Part shown: piece after piece, positions 33,090 through 44,826 of the stretch
How the letters are laid out: every line of letters begins with the position of its first letter
Position numbering within the stretch: position 1 is the first letter of the stretch
NCBI GenBank assembly: GCA_013397935.1
Contig: VZRN01004204.1
Location: forward strand, 2,717,863-2,781,862
Origin: Dasyornis broadbenti
Taxonomy: Eukaryota > Chordata > Aves > Passeriformes > Dasyornithidae
Length of the DNA: 64,000 bases
Reading direction: 5' to 3'
Notes under the pieces: generated by a model
The model's database searches: none
What the model saw: the letters and a program-made list of their open reading frames with translations, nothing else
Told to the model about the DNA's origin: nothing
Program-made: the position numbers and the translations under genes

Positions 33090-36000
33090 TTCTATATCCC
33101 AAGACTGTGAAACAGAAATGGTACAGAAAATTACAGTGAAATTATTTAATGCATTGAGATAATATGAAGATTGTATTCTCAGAGGGAATCCCATTCAATT
33201 CTAATTATCTACTGGGATGAGGGAAAAAAAGAAATAAGAGAGAGCGATGGAAGAGGTTCTGAAAAGAGGGATTAAATCAGCTGAAATACCACCAAAGAAG
33301 GTCATATGGGGTCTCTTTCACATGGAAGAACTAAAGTAACAAGAGAAGAGAGGTAGAAGCATAAGAGGTTGTTGCCCATGAATGTTTCAGAGAAGGTGAA
33401 TTGCACTTCTCTTTGCTCTTTATTAAGAGGACATATTCAGTGAACTAGAAATGTAATAAACAGCGCAATTAAGGAGCAGATCCCTTCTCCTTTTTTTAGA
33501 AAAAAAGAATTACTTGTATTTCTTCAAAACCTATGCACTACAAACCCACAAAATTACCATCAATGCATTGTTTAATGATTGCTTTTATAAATCGTTCTAT
33601 GTGCCAAGAAAAGGCCACCCTCACCAAACACTAACTGCTCTTGGAAGAACTAATTCAGACAAAAAACCTTGCACTTATGTAGGGCTGGTAGTAGTAAGTT
33701 GTTCAGGCATTTTTTGTGACACTGATTCCAAATTACTGTGTTCAATAAAGGACAATCTCAATTAACTCAGTCAACAACAATTAAAGCTCAGTTTTCAGTC
33801 CTGCCCTTGATAACTCTATGACTGCATCTAAAATCTCAAGTGCAACTTATTTCTTCTTCAGTTAAGCAGATATCAAAAACAAAAAAAAAAGGAGGCCACT
33901 TTTGCAAATTTGCTTACACATGAGCAGACTAAAAATTCTAGTTTGTCTGTGGAAAGAACAATTTGTTTATTATTTTATCCAGCTTGAGTTCAGACTATGA
34001 ATTTATTAAGTTTTTCAGTAGTGAGGCTTTCCAAAATCATAATGTTTTACTTCTCTGAAGAAACACAAGCAACTTGTGACCACTTGAATTGAATTCAAAA
34101 TGTTTCTCTGGATCAAATTATACAGTAACAGGGTGTTTTGACTACACTTCCTCTGTATGGCAATTTTCTTGTTATTAATGCTTGTTTTTTATATATATAT
34201 CTCCAAGCAAGAAATGCACATGGGGGATCTAGAGACTAACCTCAAAACCAGTCTTTTTTTTATTTCTAACCCCAAGTCCTAATAACAATAACTATTAGGA
34301 TTTCTTTCCAGCTGCGGTGAGAGAATTTCCTTCCAATTAATGTGTGCTGTGCCCCATTGGATTACAGTTATGCACATTTCTGAACAAGCACACTTTTGAG
34401 TTCTTTCCTGTTTGTATTGGTGCACAATGAGACAAGCTCCTAGAAAACAAAACTGAATCACTTTATTTTTGCAAATGCACAGAACTTTCCCATTCAGGTA
34501 GTACTTCAAGGGACTTCTTGAAGCTCTTAAGCTGAAATTTTTAATGGTAAGAAAACAAAACCTGGTAAATAAATTCTCTCTCAGAGGTGATACTGTCCCA
34601 TATATTCAAGAGGCACACGCATAGTAGCGGAAAAGCAGCTATACCTTTTCCATGAGCTGAAAATGTGACATCTAGAATACAGAAAATGAGGTGTATCAGG
34701 TAAGAAAATGGTAGAAACATGGGCAAAAAGGTGCAGCTGTACACAGTTATTCTAATGTTTTACACTACTGTTGAACAGTCTGTGGAAATGATCTCAGCAT
34801 CACGATTTTGCAACTGAACTAGCTGATATCCGGGAGTAGGTGGACACAAAATTATACCGAGATTGCCTCATGGCCCATCACTAATTAGGATTTCTAAGCA
34901 TGGTATTGCCTTATGATAGTGGGAGGAAAACACTTTCTTCTAAAGAACATCTAGTGTCTATAAAGAACTCACGTATCAGTTTTAGTTATTCAGTGATTTT
35001 TTTTTCTAAGCATCATGCACATCAGAAAATTAAAATGAAATTCCCCTGTTTCTTCGTAGTAGTCTAAATTCTGCCTGTGGTTTTGTATCCACATACTGGA
35101 TGCTTGCATTGAAATATGAGATTTACACTGGGTTTTGTGAGTGTTGTTTAATTAGTTTTGTTTCCATGAGGCCGTAAGTATCATGAGATGCAGTTAATGG
35201 GCAAGGAAAATATTCATAGAACAAGTGAGGTCACTTCTGTAAATGTTTGCACAGCTTTTCCAATACAGGAACTGACACTGTCAGATGGCCTATGCTGAAG
35301 ATGTGTTGTCTCAAACCCTTTCAAGAAAAACGGTGCAACTCTCTTCCATTGGTATAACTTTTTCCAGATGGTAATTCACTGAGGTGGAAGGAGAAAACTG
35401 CATGGAGAACTACACAGGCATTTTAATCTTTGTTCTTCTTTGTGTCAGAAGGAAAAGCAGGTCTGTGGTCTTGCACCAAAACAGACACCAAAATAAACAA
35501 GTACAGTCATGATAAGGGTCAAAAATCCTGGAGGCCTGAAGAGATATGAGGACTGGGGGAACGCAGAGACAGCTACTTCTTCATCAGTTTAAAAGAAGTT
35601 ATATAATGCTAAATGGCAGAAGGAAATGAAAAGGCTTATTACATGTATCCCCTCACCATGACAGTCTCTGCCATTGGGCAGGAGAACTGCAGAGATTGCA
35701 GGTGGCCAAAAGGCAGGGGGAGTGATGAGTTTTTACAAACCAACTTTAGCACAGCAGTCCTTGGGGGGAGTAGGAGGATGTGTAGGCAAGCAATATAAGG
35801 GCCACACATGCACAAACCAACCAAACGTCACATGAAGGCACAAAAATACAAGCTGAACTCATCACCACCTGATCTTAGATAAGCTAAACTCTCTTAATAG
35901 AGGTGGCTCAAAAATGATAATGTTTCAGTGGATTTTTGTTTATTGACACCATCTGATATCCTATGATATTGCTATGGTAACTGGAAAAAACACCCTGCTA

Positions 36001-36716
36001 CTGACATTTTGTGTTAAATGACTGCAGTTAATGAGGAGCCTGTGTTAAAGGTCACATTCTCAGGGAAAAAAACCCTTTGAAAAATGCCTGATGACACTCT
36101 CCCTCAGAGATGTCTGGTGCAGCCAGACTGCCACAAACTGTTATGGACATCTTCTGAAAGGAGAGAAAAAAAAAAAAAAAAAAAGAGAAGGAGTGTCTCA
36201 CAATAAGAGCTAGTGGGTTCTCTAAGAATTATAGCTGTCACAATCCAAGTGACTTGTACAGCTTTCATGCCACTAAAACCACTTTGAAAAAATAATAATT
36301 GCTTCTCCATGTACAGAACAGAAATTTCTTTCCAGTGACAGTCTGAACCCCCAATTAGTTTGAAAATTGAAGCAGTCATTTCAGAAAGCTGCCACATGGC
36401 ATCTGATGAACCAAGATGGCTTGAGTGTCGTTTGCTGTTGACTTTTGCAGGCAGAATTCCAGTCTTAGCAACAGGACATTTGCATCAAAGACAGGCACAG
36501 AAAAATTGATCTCATGGAGAAGTCTGAATCAGGAAAAGAAGTGGGGAATATAGAGCTATAACTTCCAGGAAACATACTACATTTGGGTGAAATACTTATT
36601 TTCTTGGACAGCCAATATAAGTATACTGTAAAAAAACCACAAAACCTCCCAAAATTACAATTCATCTGAGAAATAATGCTATAAAGTGCAAATAATTTTG
36701 CATTATCTTACAATAT

Positions 36717-36746
36717 ATAAATAAATAAATAAATAAATAAATAAAT
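36717..36746. repeat. (TAAA)n microsatellite
   Basis: About seven uninterrupted TAAA units are followed by a variant (tgaa). Such tracts in birds often mark the poly-A end of a retrotransposed copy, but none is recognised beside it. Confidence 0.9.
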
Positions 36747-37933
36747 GAATCAGTATTTCAAGTGAAAACTGTTTTGCAAAATCTGGAAACTTTTCAGACA
36801 AACTTAATCCAGTGCCTTGACCAAAATAAGGGACATACATTTGGTGTCAGTTGTCCCCTTCTTTCATATGTCTTCTGTCCATATGAACTATTTCCCATCA
36901 AGCTGGATTACCCTTCCTTTATATTGGATCTTCCAAGGATGCTGAGATGAAAGGGCAGCCAGACGTCATGGAAATGTTCACAAGACAAAAGTCTAAATAA
37001 ATACTAGGGGGAAAAAAATGTAAAGGTATCTAACTGCAGCCTGAGCTGTTGAAAGTAATATAAATAATCTTGAGCCATTTGCAGTGCTTTCAGTCTATTT
37101 TTGCTGACATTTCCTGTTGTCTTTCAAGGAACTTTTCACCACAGATGGGCAGTGAGTGAGTTAACAGTGCAGAAAATCTTGTGGAGGGGGTGTGGAGCAG
37201 TGCAGTGTGGGAGGGAACATTAATCCCAGGAATGCTCTGTACAGGAAGACACGTGAGCTGGTAAGGACCACAGAGCCAGGTTTTCAAAAGATGAGTGCTA
37301 CATTCTGTACAGCTCTCAGGTAGGAGGCCTGAAGTGGAGACACAAAGTCAGTCACACATCAAACCCTGGCAGAGACTTGTCCCAAGCCCACTTGTGCCTA
37401 CTGCAGCTGTGATCTTCAACCTTTTGCACTTCACAGGCTTTCTCCAGTGGAAATGTAAATCACTGCAGAGAATGTCTGCCTATAATGGGCTTGCTTTACT
37501 GAATTACCTTTCAAATACTCCTGTGCAGCACTGCTTAGGCCCTCAGCACTTTCTAGATCAAAACTGACACAGTTTGTTGTGGGTACAGCAAGCTCTCCAT
37601 CCACATTCACCACTTATACCTTCTTCATTATCGTATGGTTTGAAGCTCTGACAGGGACACTCCTCTTCTAACAGAGCTCCTTTCTGACAGACAGGCTGTA
37701 AATGTTACCTTTCCTCTCTATTTTTGGCTTTTTTTTTTTTTTTTATAAATTCATCTCTCAGATGAGTTTAAATGCCATAGTTGGTTTGCTGTCCATCTCT
37801 AGTGCAACCAGTGGGCTCAGTAAAACCTGAGTGGAGTGTACAGAACACATGAAGTCATCACTCAGCACACCTCAAACCTGTTTATAGCTGCCCCTGCAGG
37901 ACATCAGCTCTGAAGAAAGCACACACAGCCCAG

Positions 37934-38125
37934 ATGAAAGAGATAGTTGTGCTGTCTTGCATCCTAGGTCATTTTGTACTTAGCACCACCACACCAGATG
38001 ATAAAGACCACTGTCCCCCAGACCAGCATCACCAGGAGGATGAATGCTCATTTCCCTCTTCCTGCCCTGGCTCTGCAGGTGGGAAGTACATTAACAAGCA
38101 GTGCAGATACTTATCCAAAGCCTAA
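37934..38125 (+). other. Short ORF with signal-peptide-like start, doubtful gene
   Basis: The 63-residue frame opens MKEIVVLSCILGHFVLSTTT: a lysine, a hydrophobic run to about residue 16, then small polar residues that would fit signal peptidase cleavage. The rest is hydrophilic, with His/Asp/Glu-rich residues 22-37 and cysteines at 27, 38, 44 and 57. That is the outline of a small secreted cysteine-containing peptide, but I recognise no family. The start context is weak (C at -3, A at +4), and there is no promoter, splice or polyadenylation evidence. An open frame of this length is common by chance. Confidence 0.12.
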
Positions 38126-39664
38126 CACAGAAAGAAAAACCTGATCTTCCCAGCCTCCCACAGCACTCTGTATATCTTCATGGGCCAGATGGCAAATGCC
38201 TTTTACTATCCCCAATGGAGCCACATTTCCAGCAGCACTCAATACCTGTTAAGACACATGAAAAAGAAACCTATTTTTTATCTGCTTTGTACCCAGGCTT
38301 TGTACCCACTTATTTTGTCACTATGCCCTTAAACATCTGGATTAAAAATATTAATATTCAGCTTTAATCAAATGTTAGATTAATTGTCAAAGTTTTCAGA
38401 CACTAATTCTGCAATTTATCACTCTCTCTGAAACAGGGGCCTGTATAATTATATTATTGGATTAGCAGTACTAAGACAACATCACTTTGTAGAAGGTTTT
38501 CCTTCAAATTTTGTGACAGACATCTACTATGGTATGCTAAGGAAAAAAATAAATTAGTTTTAGGCTTTGATTTTGTTGTGCCAGGTTACAGCCAATTGGG
38601 AGAGGCACAAGTCTTTGCAGATGAGATCTTTAATTTCTGATTCAAAAGTATAAGAATTTTCTTTCGTAACCAAAAAGAAAACAGAGGAAAATCAGATAAA
38701 ATACCAGTTTTCATTAGTAATTCCAAATAAAACCTTCCTGCAATATCAAGTCAATAAATAAAGTTGCTGCTATGCTCAGAAGAATCATCACCAAATGCAC
38801 TTGCAGGCCCTTTATGAGGGTGTTTGGACATTTCCATAGAAAGCCCTACATCTGGGCCCTTGACAAAGCAATGACTGTATTAGCAGTCAGCCGTAAAATA
38901 CACTCTGAAGAGACCCAGAGTTCAGCCTGAAAGGTTTGGCAGTAGCAATATCCAGTAGACTAGTAGTCATTAGTTCCAGATGATCTACTCTTCTGGACAT
39001 AGCAGAGGTTCATTTCAAACTATTTTAATTCAAGAGGTCTCCTCATAATGAAAATCAAAAGCCTGAGGTGAGAGCCATAGATTTTATGACTTAATTCTTC
39101 AGTTTTTATGGTGTCACAGCCATGTCAACATCACAACTCTGTTAATACTTTATGTTTCATTGAAGAATTATTATGAAGGACCCTTCTAGGCTGCAAGTGG
39201 CTGCCACCTATAGACTCTTTGCCACGTCTTGCATGCACAGAAATGAAAATGTCACTTCGACATCCCCAGAGGATTCCCAGAGCTCTAGTGCACAAGACTT
39301 TGGATTTGTCTAACAAACAGAAAATAAAGAGCAGATTTGAAAACACTGACGAAGGCATAACACTGCCTGCATGAAAATTAAATAACTTGTTAAAAATACC
39401 AAATTATTTATATTCTAGAATACAACACTTGGAACAATGCAGAGCTTGCTCCTCATGCCAGAAGGGCAATTGTTAATTTGTCACTGGTTCTATTACTAAT
39501 ATAAGCAGAATGCCTTTAGAGTCCTCCTAAATTCTTACAATTTTACATTACATTTTCTTTAATTTAGAAGCATTTGTCAGACTCCAGAGAATTAAATTCA
39601 GACCCAGCAAACAGACTAATTTTTGCCAGTTAACATGCCAGCCTCGTGTTGTTACCTCAATTTT

Positions 39665-39719
39665 CTTTGCTTTACATACAGTGTAAAGCAAAGAACTACT
39701 ATTTGCTTTACATACAGTG
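39665..39719. repeat. 11-bp hairpin overlapped by an 18-bp direct repeat
   Basis: ctttgctttac (39665-39675) pairs exactly with gtaaagcaaag (39683-39693) across a 7-base loop. The 18 bases 39666-39683 (left arm plus loop) are repeated exactly at 39702-39719, so the left arm occurs twice and the right arm once. No known element is recognised. Confidence 0.85.
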
Positions 39720-41274
39720 AAAATGTACACTACTAACTCTGCAAATCCTGCCATAGTGGAACCCAAGTTCTGTAAACAAGCAACACAACTGATTACTAAC
39801 AGCACAGGAGAATTAATTAATAAGCAGGTCTTTTTGAAAACATCTTGCATTACCCTTTTTTAACTAACATGGCATATTTGTGCACAATCTCTTATTTGAA
39901 GACGCTTATTAGGGAGAAGACGTGTTTTAATGAAATCCTTTAAAGAGATAGAAGATAAATACAAATTCCCAAGAAGCTCTTTGTTTAATTTAAAAGAATA
40001 CTTTTAAGTAGAATAAAATACAAGCATTGCATGAAATGACCAACTACACTGAAAGATACTCTAAATTTAGATGTGAGCTAATGCTGTGATTGTCTAAAAA
40101 GCTGTTGTACAGACAAACTATTTATTATAAAATCATTGCACAATGTCAAGTTATGTTTGCATTACCTGGCAGCTAGGAGAGAAAATTAACTGTGTTATTA
40201 TTTATTCTCCAGACGTCACAATGTTATTAACCTTCTTGAAACTAAGAACATAGGTCTGTTTCAAGTAAAAGCACATGTGACAAGTTTTCTTAGTGGTTCA
40301 ACTGAGCAAATGGTTCAAAGAAACAACATTTTTAGTGTAGACTCTCAGTTTCTGCTGCAAAGTGAATTGAGTTGAAATAGAAGCACCTGCTACACATCTG
40401 TAACCCCAGGTATCTATAAAATCCTAGTTTCCCTTAGCACACGAGAACATGTACCTGTTTCTTAAACTACATGCTATTCTGACTGACAATAAAGACCTTT
40501 TTTAAGAACCAGCTCTGAAAATCAAGGAGGCCAAAAATCATTTCAGATAGACTGACTGGAAAAGAACATTGCTCCTTTCCAGAACCTTATTTACTTTCTA
40601 CAAGCTTCAGGAAAGGAGGAGGATTTTGGTGATATTAGACCCTCTTCTTTTATTCAAGACATTTCTTCTCTGAAAATTCCACTGTATGTGGATCACAGAA
40701 AAACAAGCATCCCTGCAATTACTACATGAAAACAGAATGTGGCTCTTGTTCCCCACTTAGCCAATATGGAGAAATCCACAATCACATTTGGAGTCTGGGT
40801 GATGAGAGGAACAGAACGATAAAGTTTTCCATTTTCCTTTCCCTCAGAAGACTCTTCCACCCACAAAGTGAAGACTAAATGAAGGACAAAAACTCCTAGT
40901 TAAATGAATTCAAGAGAATCCACTAAAATCTTGAAATGCCTTTAGGAATTAAGCTCAAAATATTCCAGAAAGCAATGCAGCATCTTCATATATTAGCAGG
41001 AGTAAGTTAGTGCTAAATTATTTTAAAATGTATTTAGCTTCCCTTGTTTCATCAACAAATGTTATTAAATTTTAATGAGTAAAAATGATGCAATAAAACT
41101 AATGAAGTCAGTTTTACCAGCAAAATGCAATGAAGAACGGTACCTTTCATTTTAAATGAAGTATTTGTTCAGTACAGTTTGTTTTATAATTTAATAAAAG
41201 GAAGATTATTGGTTTTCTTAGTTCGGGCAAAAGGTTCCAATTTAAAGTGAAGTCTACTAGTAGAAGAAGAACAT

Positions 41275-41740
41275 TTAAAGAAAAGGATATTGTTAGGGAC
41301 ACTGTCAAAGACTTTACAGAAGTCCAAATAAAAGACATATGTAACACTTTCTTGTCCACTGATGAAATTACTCCATCACAGAAGGCCACTATGTTGGTCA
41401 GGTAGGATTTGCATCACCTCCCTCTCCTCCATGTGCCTTAGCGCAGCTTCCAAGAGGATCTGTTCCATGATTTTCCCAGGTACAGAGGTGAGGCTGACAG
41501 GTTGGTATTTCCCAGGGTCCTCCTTTCTACTCATTTTTAAGATGAGTACAAAGTTTCCCTTTTCCGAGTCACCTGGGACTTCACCTGGCTGCCACAGCTT
41601 TTCAAATATCATGGAGAGTGGTTTGGCAATTACATCAGCCAATTCCTCAGGACTCTGGTTGGATCTGTTCTGTTCTCATAGACTTATGTACCTTCAGGTT
41701 CCCCAGATGGTCACGAACCTGATCTTTGCTTATTGTAGGA
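41275..41740 (-). mobile_element. CR1 LINE, internal ORF2 fragment
   Basis: On the minus strand this encodes part of the CR1 reverse transcriptase. From right to left it runs a DHLGNLKVHKSM segment, then ADVIAKPLSMIFEKLW, then PVSLTSVPGKIMEQILLEAA, then a VAFCDGVISSVDK segment, and finally YLDFCKVFD, which holds the motif A aspartate. The order is that of CR1 ORF2, but both the upstream endonuclease and the downstream FADD box and 3' end are absent, so both ends are lost. Outer limits are approximate. Confidence 0.88.
41376..41642 (-). pseudogene. CR1 reverse-transcriptase remnant, broken
   Basis: This is the longest in-frame piece of the CR1 ORF2 fragment, 88 codons from ADVIAKPLS to a stop. 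After the EEREV segment about 30-40 bases of the expected coding sequence (the QHGFTKG-type region) are missing, and the frame changes. VAFCDGV then continues in a second frame and YLDFCKVFD in a third. With a deletion, two frame changes and no catalytic DD pair it cannot be functional. The plus-strand frame at 41362-41823 (153 codons, the longest in the window) is merely the antisense of this remnant. Confidence 0.82.
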
Positions 41741-44049
41741 ATCACTTTGTTACCCCAATCACCATCCTGCCATCCATCATTGTCTCTCAGAAAAAAACAA
41801 ACCAAGAAACAATTACAAAATAGTGGCAGGACATTAAGCTATCTCTGGTACAGAAATGGACTATCCCTCTCTAAATTATGGCAGCCTTGGAATCAGAGTG
41901 AGTGACAATCTGTAGCACAAACTCCTGGCTATGGGACTTGATATCAAGTGGCACCATGGCCTTATAGACCCTCCCTGTACTCTCATCAGTGTTAGGAAGC
42001 AGCTGCCTTTTAAGTTATGAATGTGACATGAAATGTTGTAAGACATGATGAAATTATTTTCTCCTTGGACAGTGGTGTTTAAGTTAGATGTTTAAAATGT
42101 CAGAACTTAAAAGGTTCATGCTGAAAGCCAGTGATGCTTCTGTATAATTTATCTTTCTTTCCCCTGTCAGAGGGTTATACTCTGCACCTAAAGGTGAAGA
42201 TGCTCAAATCAAGTATTGCTACAGAAAAAGCCGAACCCATAATTTGATTCTGGGGACAAATATGTAATGAAAATCTCTTGTTTTCTGTCATTTTTCTTTG
42301 CTGTACAATTGTGTTTATTATCAAGATTTGGACAAACTTGAAGATGGACGATGGATTTTCCTTCTTTTAGAAATTTCTTTCAAACATTTCAGGTTTTAGA
42401 AGCAATTGTCAAAAGCTGAAGGCATTGATACTTTTTGAAGGGGGAATATATTTCAATATAGAAGTACTACTATTTTTATGTCCAGGTCTGCCTTGTGGGT
42501 TAGGGGAATGTTGTCTGATTTACTCTGGGCAGTGTGCAGAAGAAACAACAAACTTCTCAGGAGGTTCAAAAACAAACTTTTGCTTGCACACTTGAGAACA
42601 TTAAGGTTGAATAAAGGCACTAGGCAAGTTTGAAAATGTTGCCATTTTGGTTGGGAATGCAACAGCATAAAAGCATAAAAATAACACAGGAAAATGTGTA
42701 AGGGAAAAGAAAGAAGGAGAAACAAAGGATAAGAGTAGAAAAGTATACAGTGACCACCCACGGATGCCTTGGCAAGATTTGATGGTTGCAATTTCGATGT
42801 CTATTGGTCAAAGTGATGGCCACAGCCTTGATCCACCAGGGGTGAGGGAAGCCCACAAAACACTGAGTTCAATGGGTTAATATACTCTCAGGTTCAGGTG
42901 GGAGTGCCCAGGTACCTCCCCTGGGGCTGGGAGTTGCTGTATGGAAACTCCCTTCACTTCTCTACTGTCTCCCTCTAGCACCCTACAGATTTTCCTCCAG
43001 TCCCTGACTGGAGCTTGGCAGTTTTGGACACATAAATACAAAGTGACTATCAACACACACAGAGATAGTAGACATACACATATAAATAAAATTTCACAGA
43101 AACATGTAAATTAAATTCATATCTATCACATCTAAAGAAAGATAAAATAGCAGTTCCATATGTCTAATACATATTTAATTACAGGATCCTAATTATGTAC
43201 ACTTTAACACACAATTGCTAGTAATTCTATAGTAATTCTATAGGTTAGTTACAAGCCAGCTTCTAATCCATCTGTGCATTTCCCCAATAAACTCTTTTCA
43301 CATTTCCCTTCTCTACCCCCACTCCCTCCCCTGTGCCCTTTTAGTTTTAGACCATAATGATCCTCCTGGGACTATGACAATAAATGGCCTTGTCAAGACT
43401 TCCACAGTTTACCAGTTTTGTCCTGCTTTGCCAGAATTACTGACTCTCTCTCTCAACTGGAGATTTGCACGAACACAGTAATCAAGTGTGCACACAACTG
43501 TGATAAAGCTGAAAATGTACCCAAAGGATTTGGAGCAACTCAGGTTGCAACAGTATTGGAACAGCTCTACAGCCACAGAGCTGTGCACACCACTGCTTTT
43601 CTCCTCCCTCTGCAAAAACCTTCAGTGTTTAAATTGCATATGTAAGTGATGTGTTCCCTTACACTGTCTCAGCAATTAATTTTGTTATGATTTGTTTTTT
43701 TTCTTAGCTGAAGAACTCTGCTCAATTGGATAAAAGTACAAGAAGCACCCAAGAGCATCCCTGGCTGTAAAGGTCAGTTTGCTGCATTTCTCATTTCCCC
43801 CAGATGCAGGCTGACTGCTTTTGTGAAAGAAAAAATTCAAAGACACAAAGCAAACCGAGATAGCAGGAGAAGCAAAAGCAGGATTGCAACAGTGACCTGA
43901 ATATTACAGCTCCACTGCTCCCAGCATACAGAGAGAAACATGTCCATACATTTGGCCATCATGCATGCTTCTCTTCTGTGTCTTACCATCCACTTCTGTA
44001 CTTTCCACTTCCAATCTCCACACCTTAATACTCCTCTTTTCTCTGCTGA
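41741..44049. other. Non-coding DNA, possible degraded LTR piece
   Basis: At about 42860-43025 the order 'gggttaatatactctcagg', 'tggagcttggcagttttgg' and C-rich segments between them vaguely recalls a bird ERVK-type LTR, but I could not find ends or a duplication, so it is not called as an element. A possible short exon-like piece at 43708-43772 (acceptor-like and donor-like flanks) has stops in all plus frames. Confidence 0.35.
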
Positions 44050-44826
44050 TACATGATCTGGTCAACCCCTTTCCCATCTTATGAATGTATATCCAAATGC
44101 CAGTTCTGTACCTGCCATGTTATAACCACTTCCTCAAGAGAAAGAAAAACATCTTTGATGGGGCCAACAGCAGATGACTGGAAAAGCTTAAGAACAAGGC
44201 AAGTCTGTAGTAATACTTTCTCAAGTAACACCCCTCACTTTCAGAAATTTGCAGCTGAGAGATTTCCTAGTCTTTCCCTGTTCCACTCACCTCAAATCTC
44301 TCCTCTCACCTCAATTAATTTCTCTTACACCATGACCTCTCTACACCAGTTGCTGAAAGAGTCATCTGCTATGCAGACCTTTCACAACCTCCTCATGCAT
44401 AATTCCCTCCTTGCAATTGGGTCTTCAGGCCCCATCACCTTTCCGTGGCAGGGTCCTGATTTGATTTTCTCTCCTTTTTACTGTTACTAGGCTCTCTGCG
44501 TGCCCGCTCAGCTCTTTTTTTTCCTTATCATTCCTTGCCTATTCTGGATGAGCAGATACAACTTTGGGATTAAGTCTTTCACTTTTCCCTTCATGGCACA
44601 TAACAACAGATACTGTCCAAATTCAGCATGGGGATGGACATCAGGGACATGGATGTGTGCGTTCAAGCAATGCCCTCATCTACCGGAGGGTATCTTCATG
44701 TGGCACTTCAGAGAACATCTCAAACTATGCCCTGTAGTAGAGCAAGTAAAGTCTCATGGGATCGTTTTCCTTGAGAGAGCTCCAAAAGGTGTTGAGTTAG
44801 GAAGTTTGGGACCAAACAAATTGTAA
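44050..44826 (+). other. Nearly open frame with one TAG, no homology seen
   Basis: The plus frame is open from 44050 (after TGA at 44047-44049) to the stop at 44824-44826 except for a single TAG at 44488-44490: about 258 codons. The first ATG is at 44053. The translation is rich in Ser, Phe, Pro and Cys, which reflects pyrimidine-rich DNA, and has no domain I know. A 150-codon frame runs on the other strand at 44720-45172. It could be a decayed retrocopy or simply local base composition. Confidence 0.2.

Larger units (their letters stand above)
32791..41274. other. Non-coding unique DNA with hairpins and a microsatellite
   Basis: This long block has no recognised interspersed repeat. It holds a 10-bp hairpin (33066-33089), a (TAAA)n microsatellite (36717-36746), A and T homopolymers (36162-36184, 37729-37744), a hairpin with direct repeat (39665-39719) and a 63-codon frame with a signal-peptide-like start (37934-38125). 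No supported gene was found. Confidence 0.5.

Noticed and set aside
42860..43025. Possible ERVK-type LTR fragment
   Set aside because: Only a loose resemblance in motif order; no TG...CA ends or duplication could be placed.
43708..43772. Exon-like 65 bases between an acceptor-like and a donor-like site
   Set aside because: All three plus-strand frames contain a stop, so it cannot be an internal coding exon; a non-coding exon cannot be shown without RNA data.
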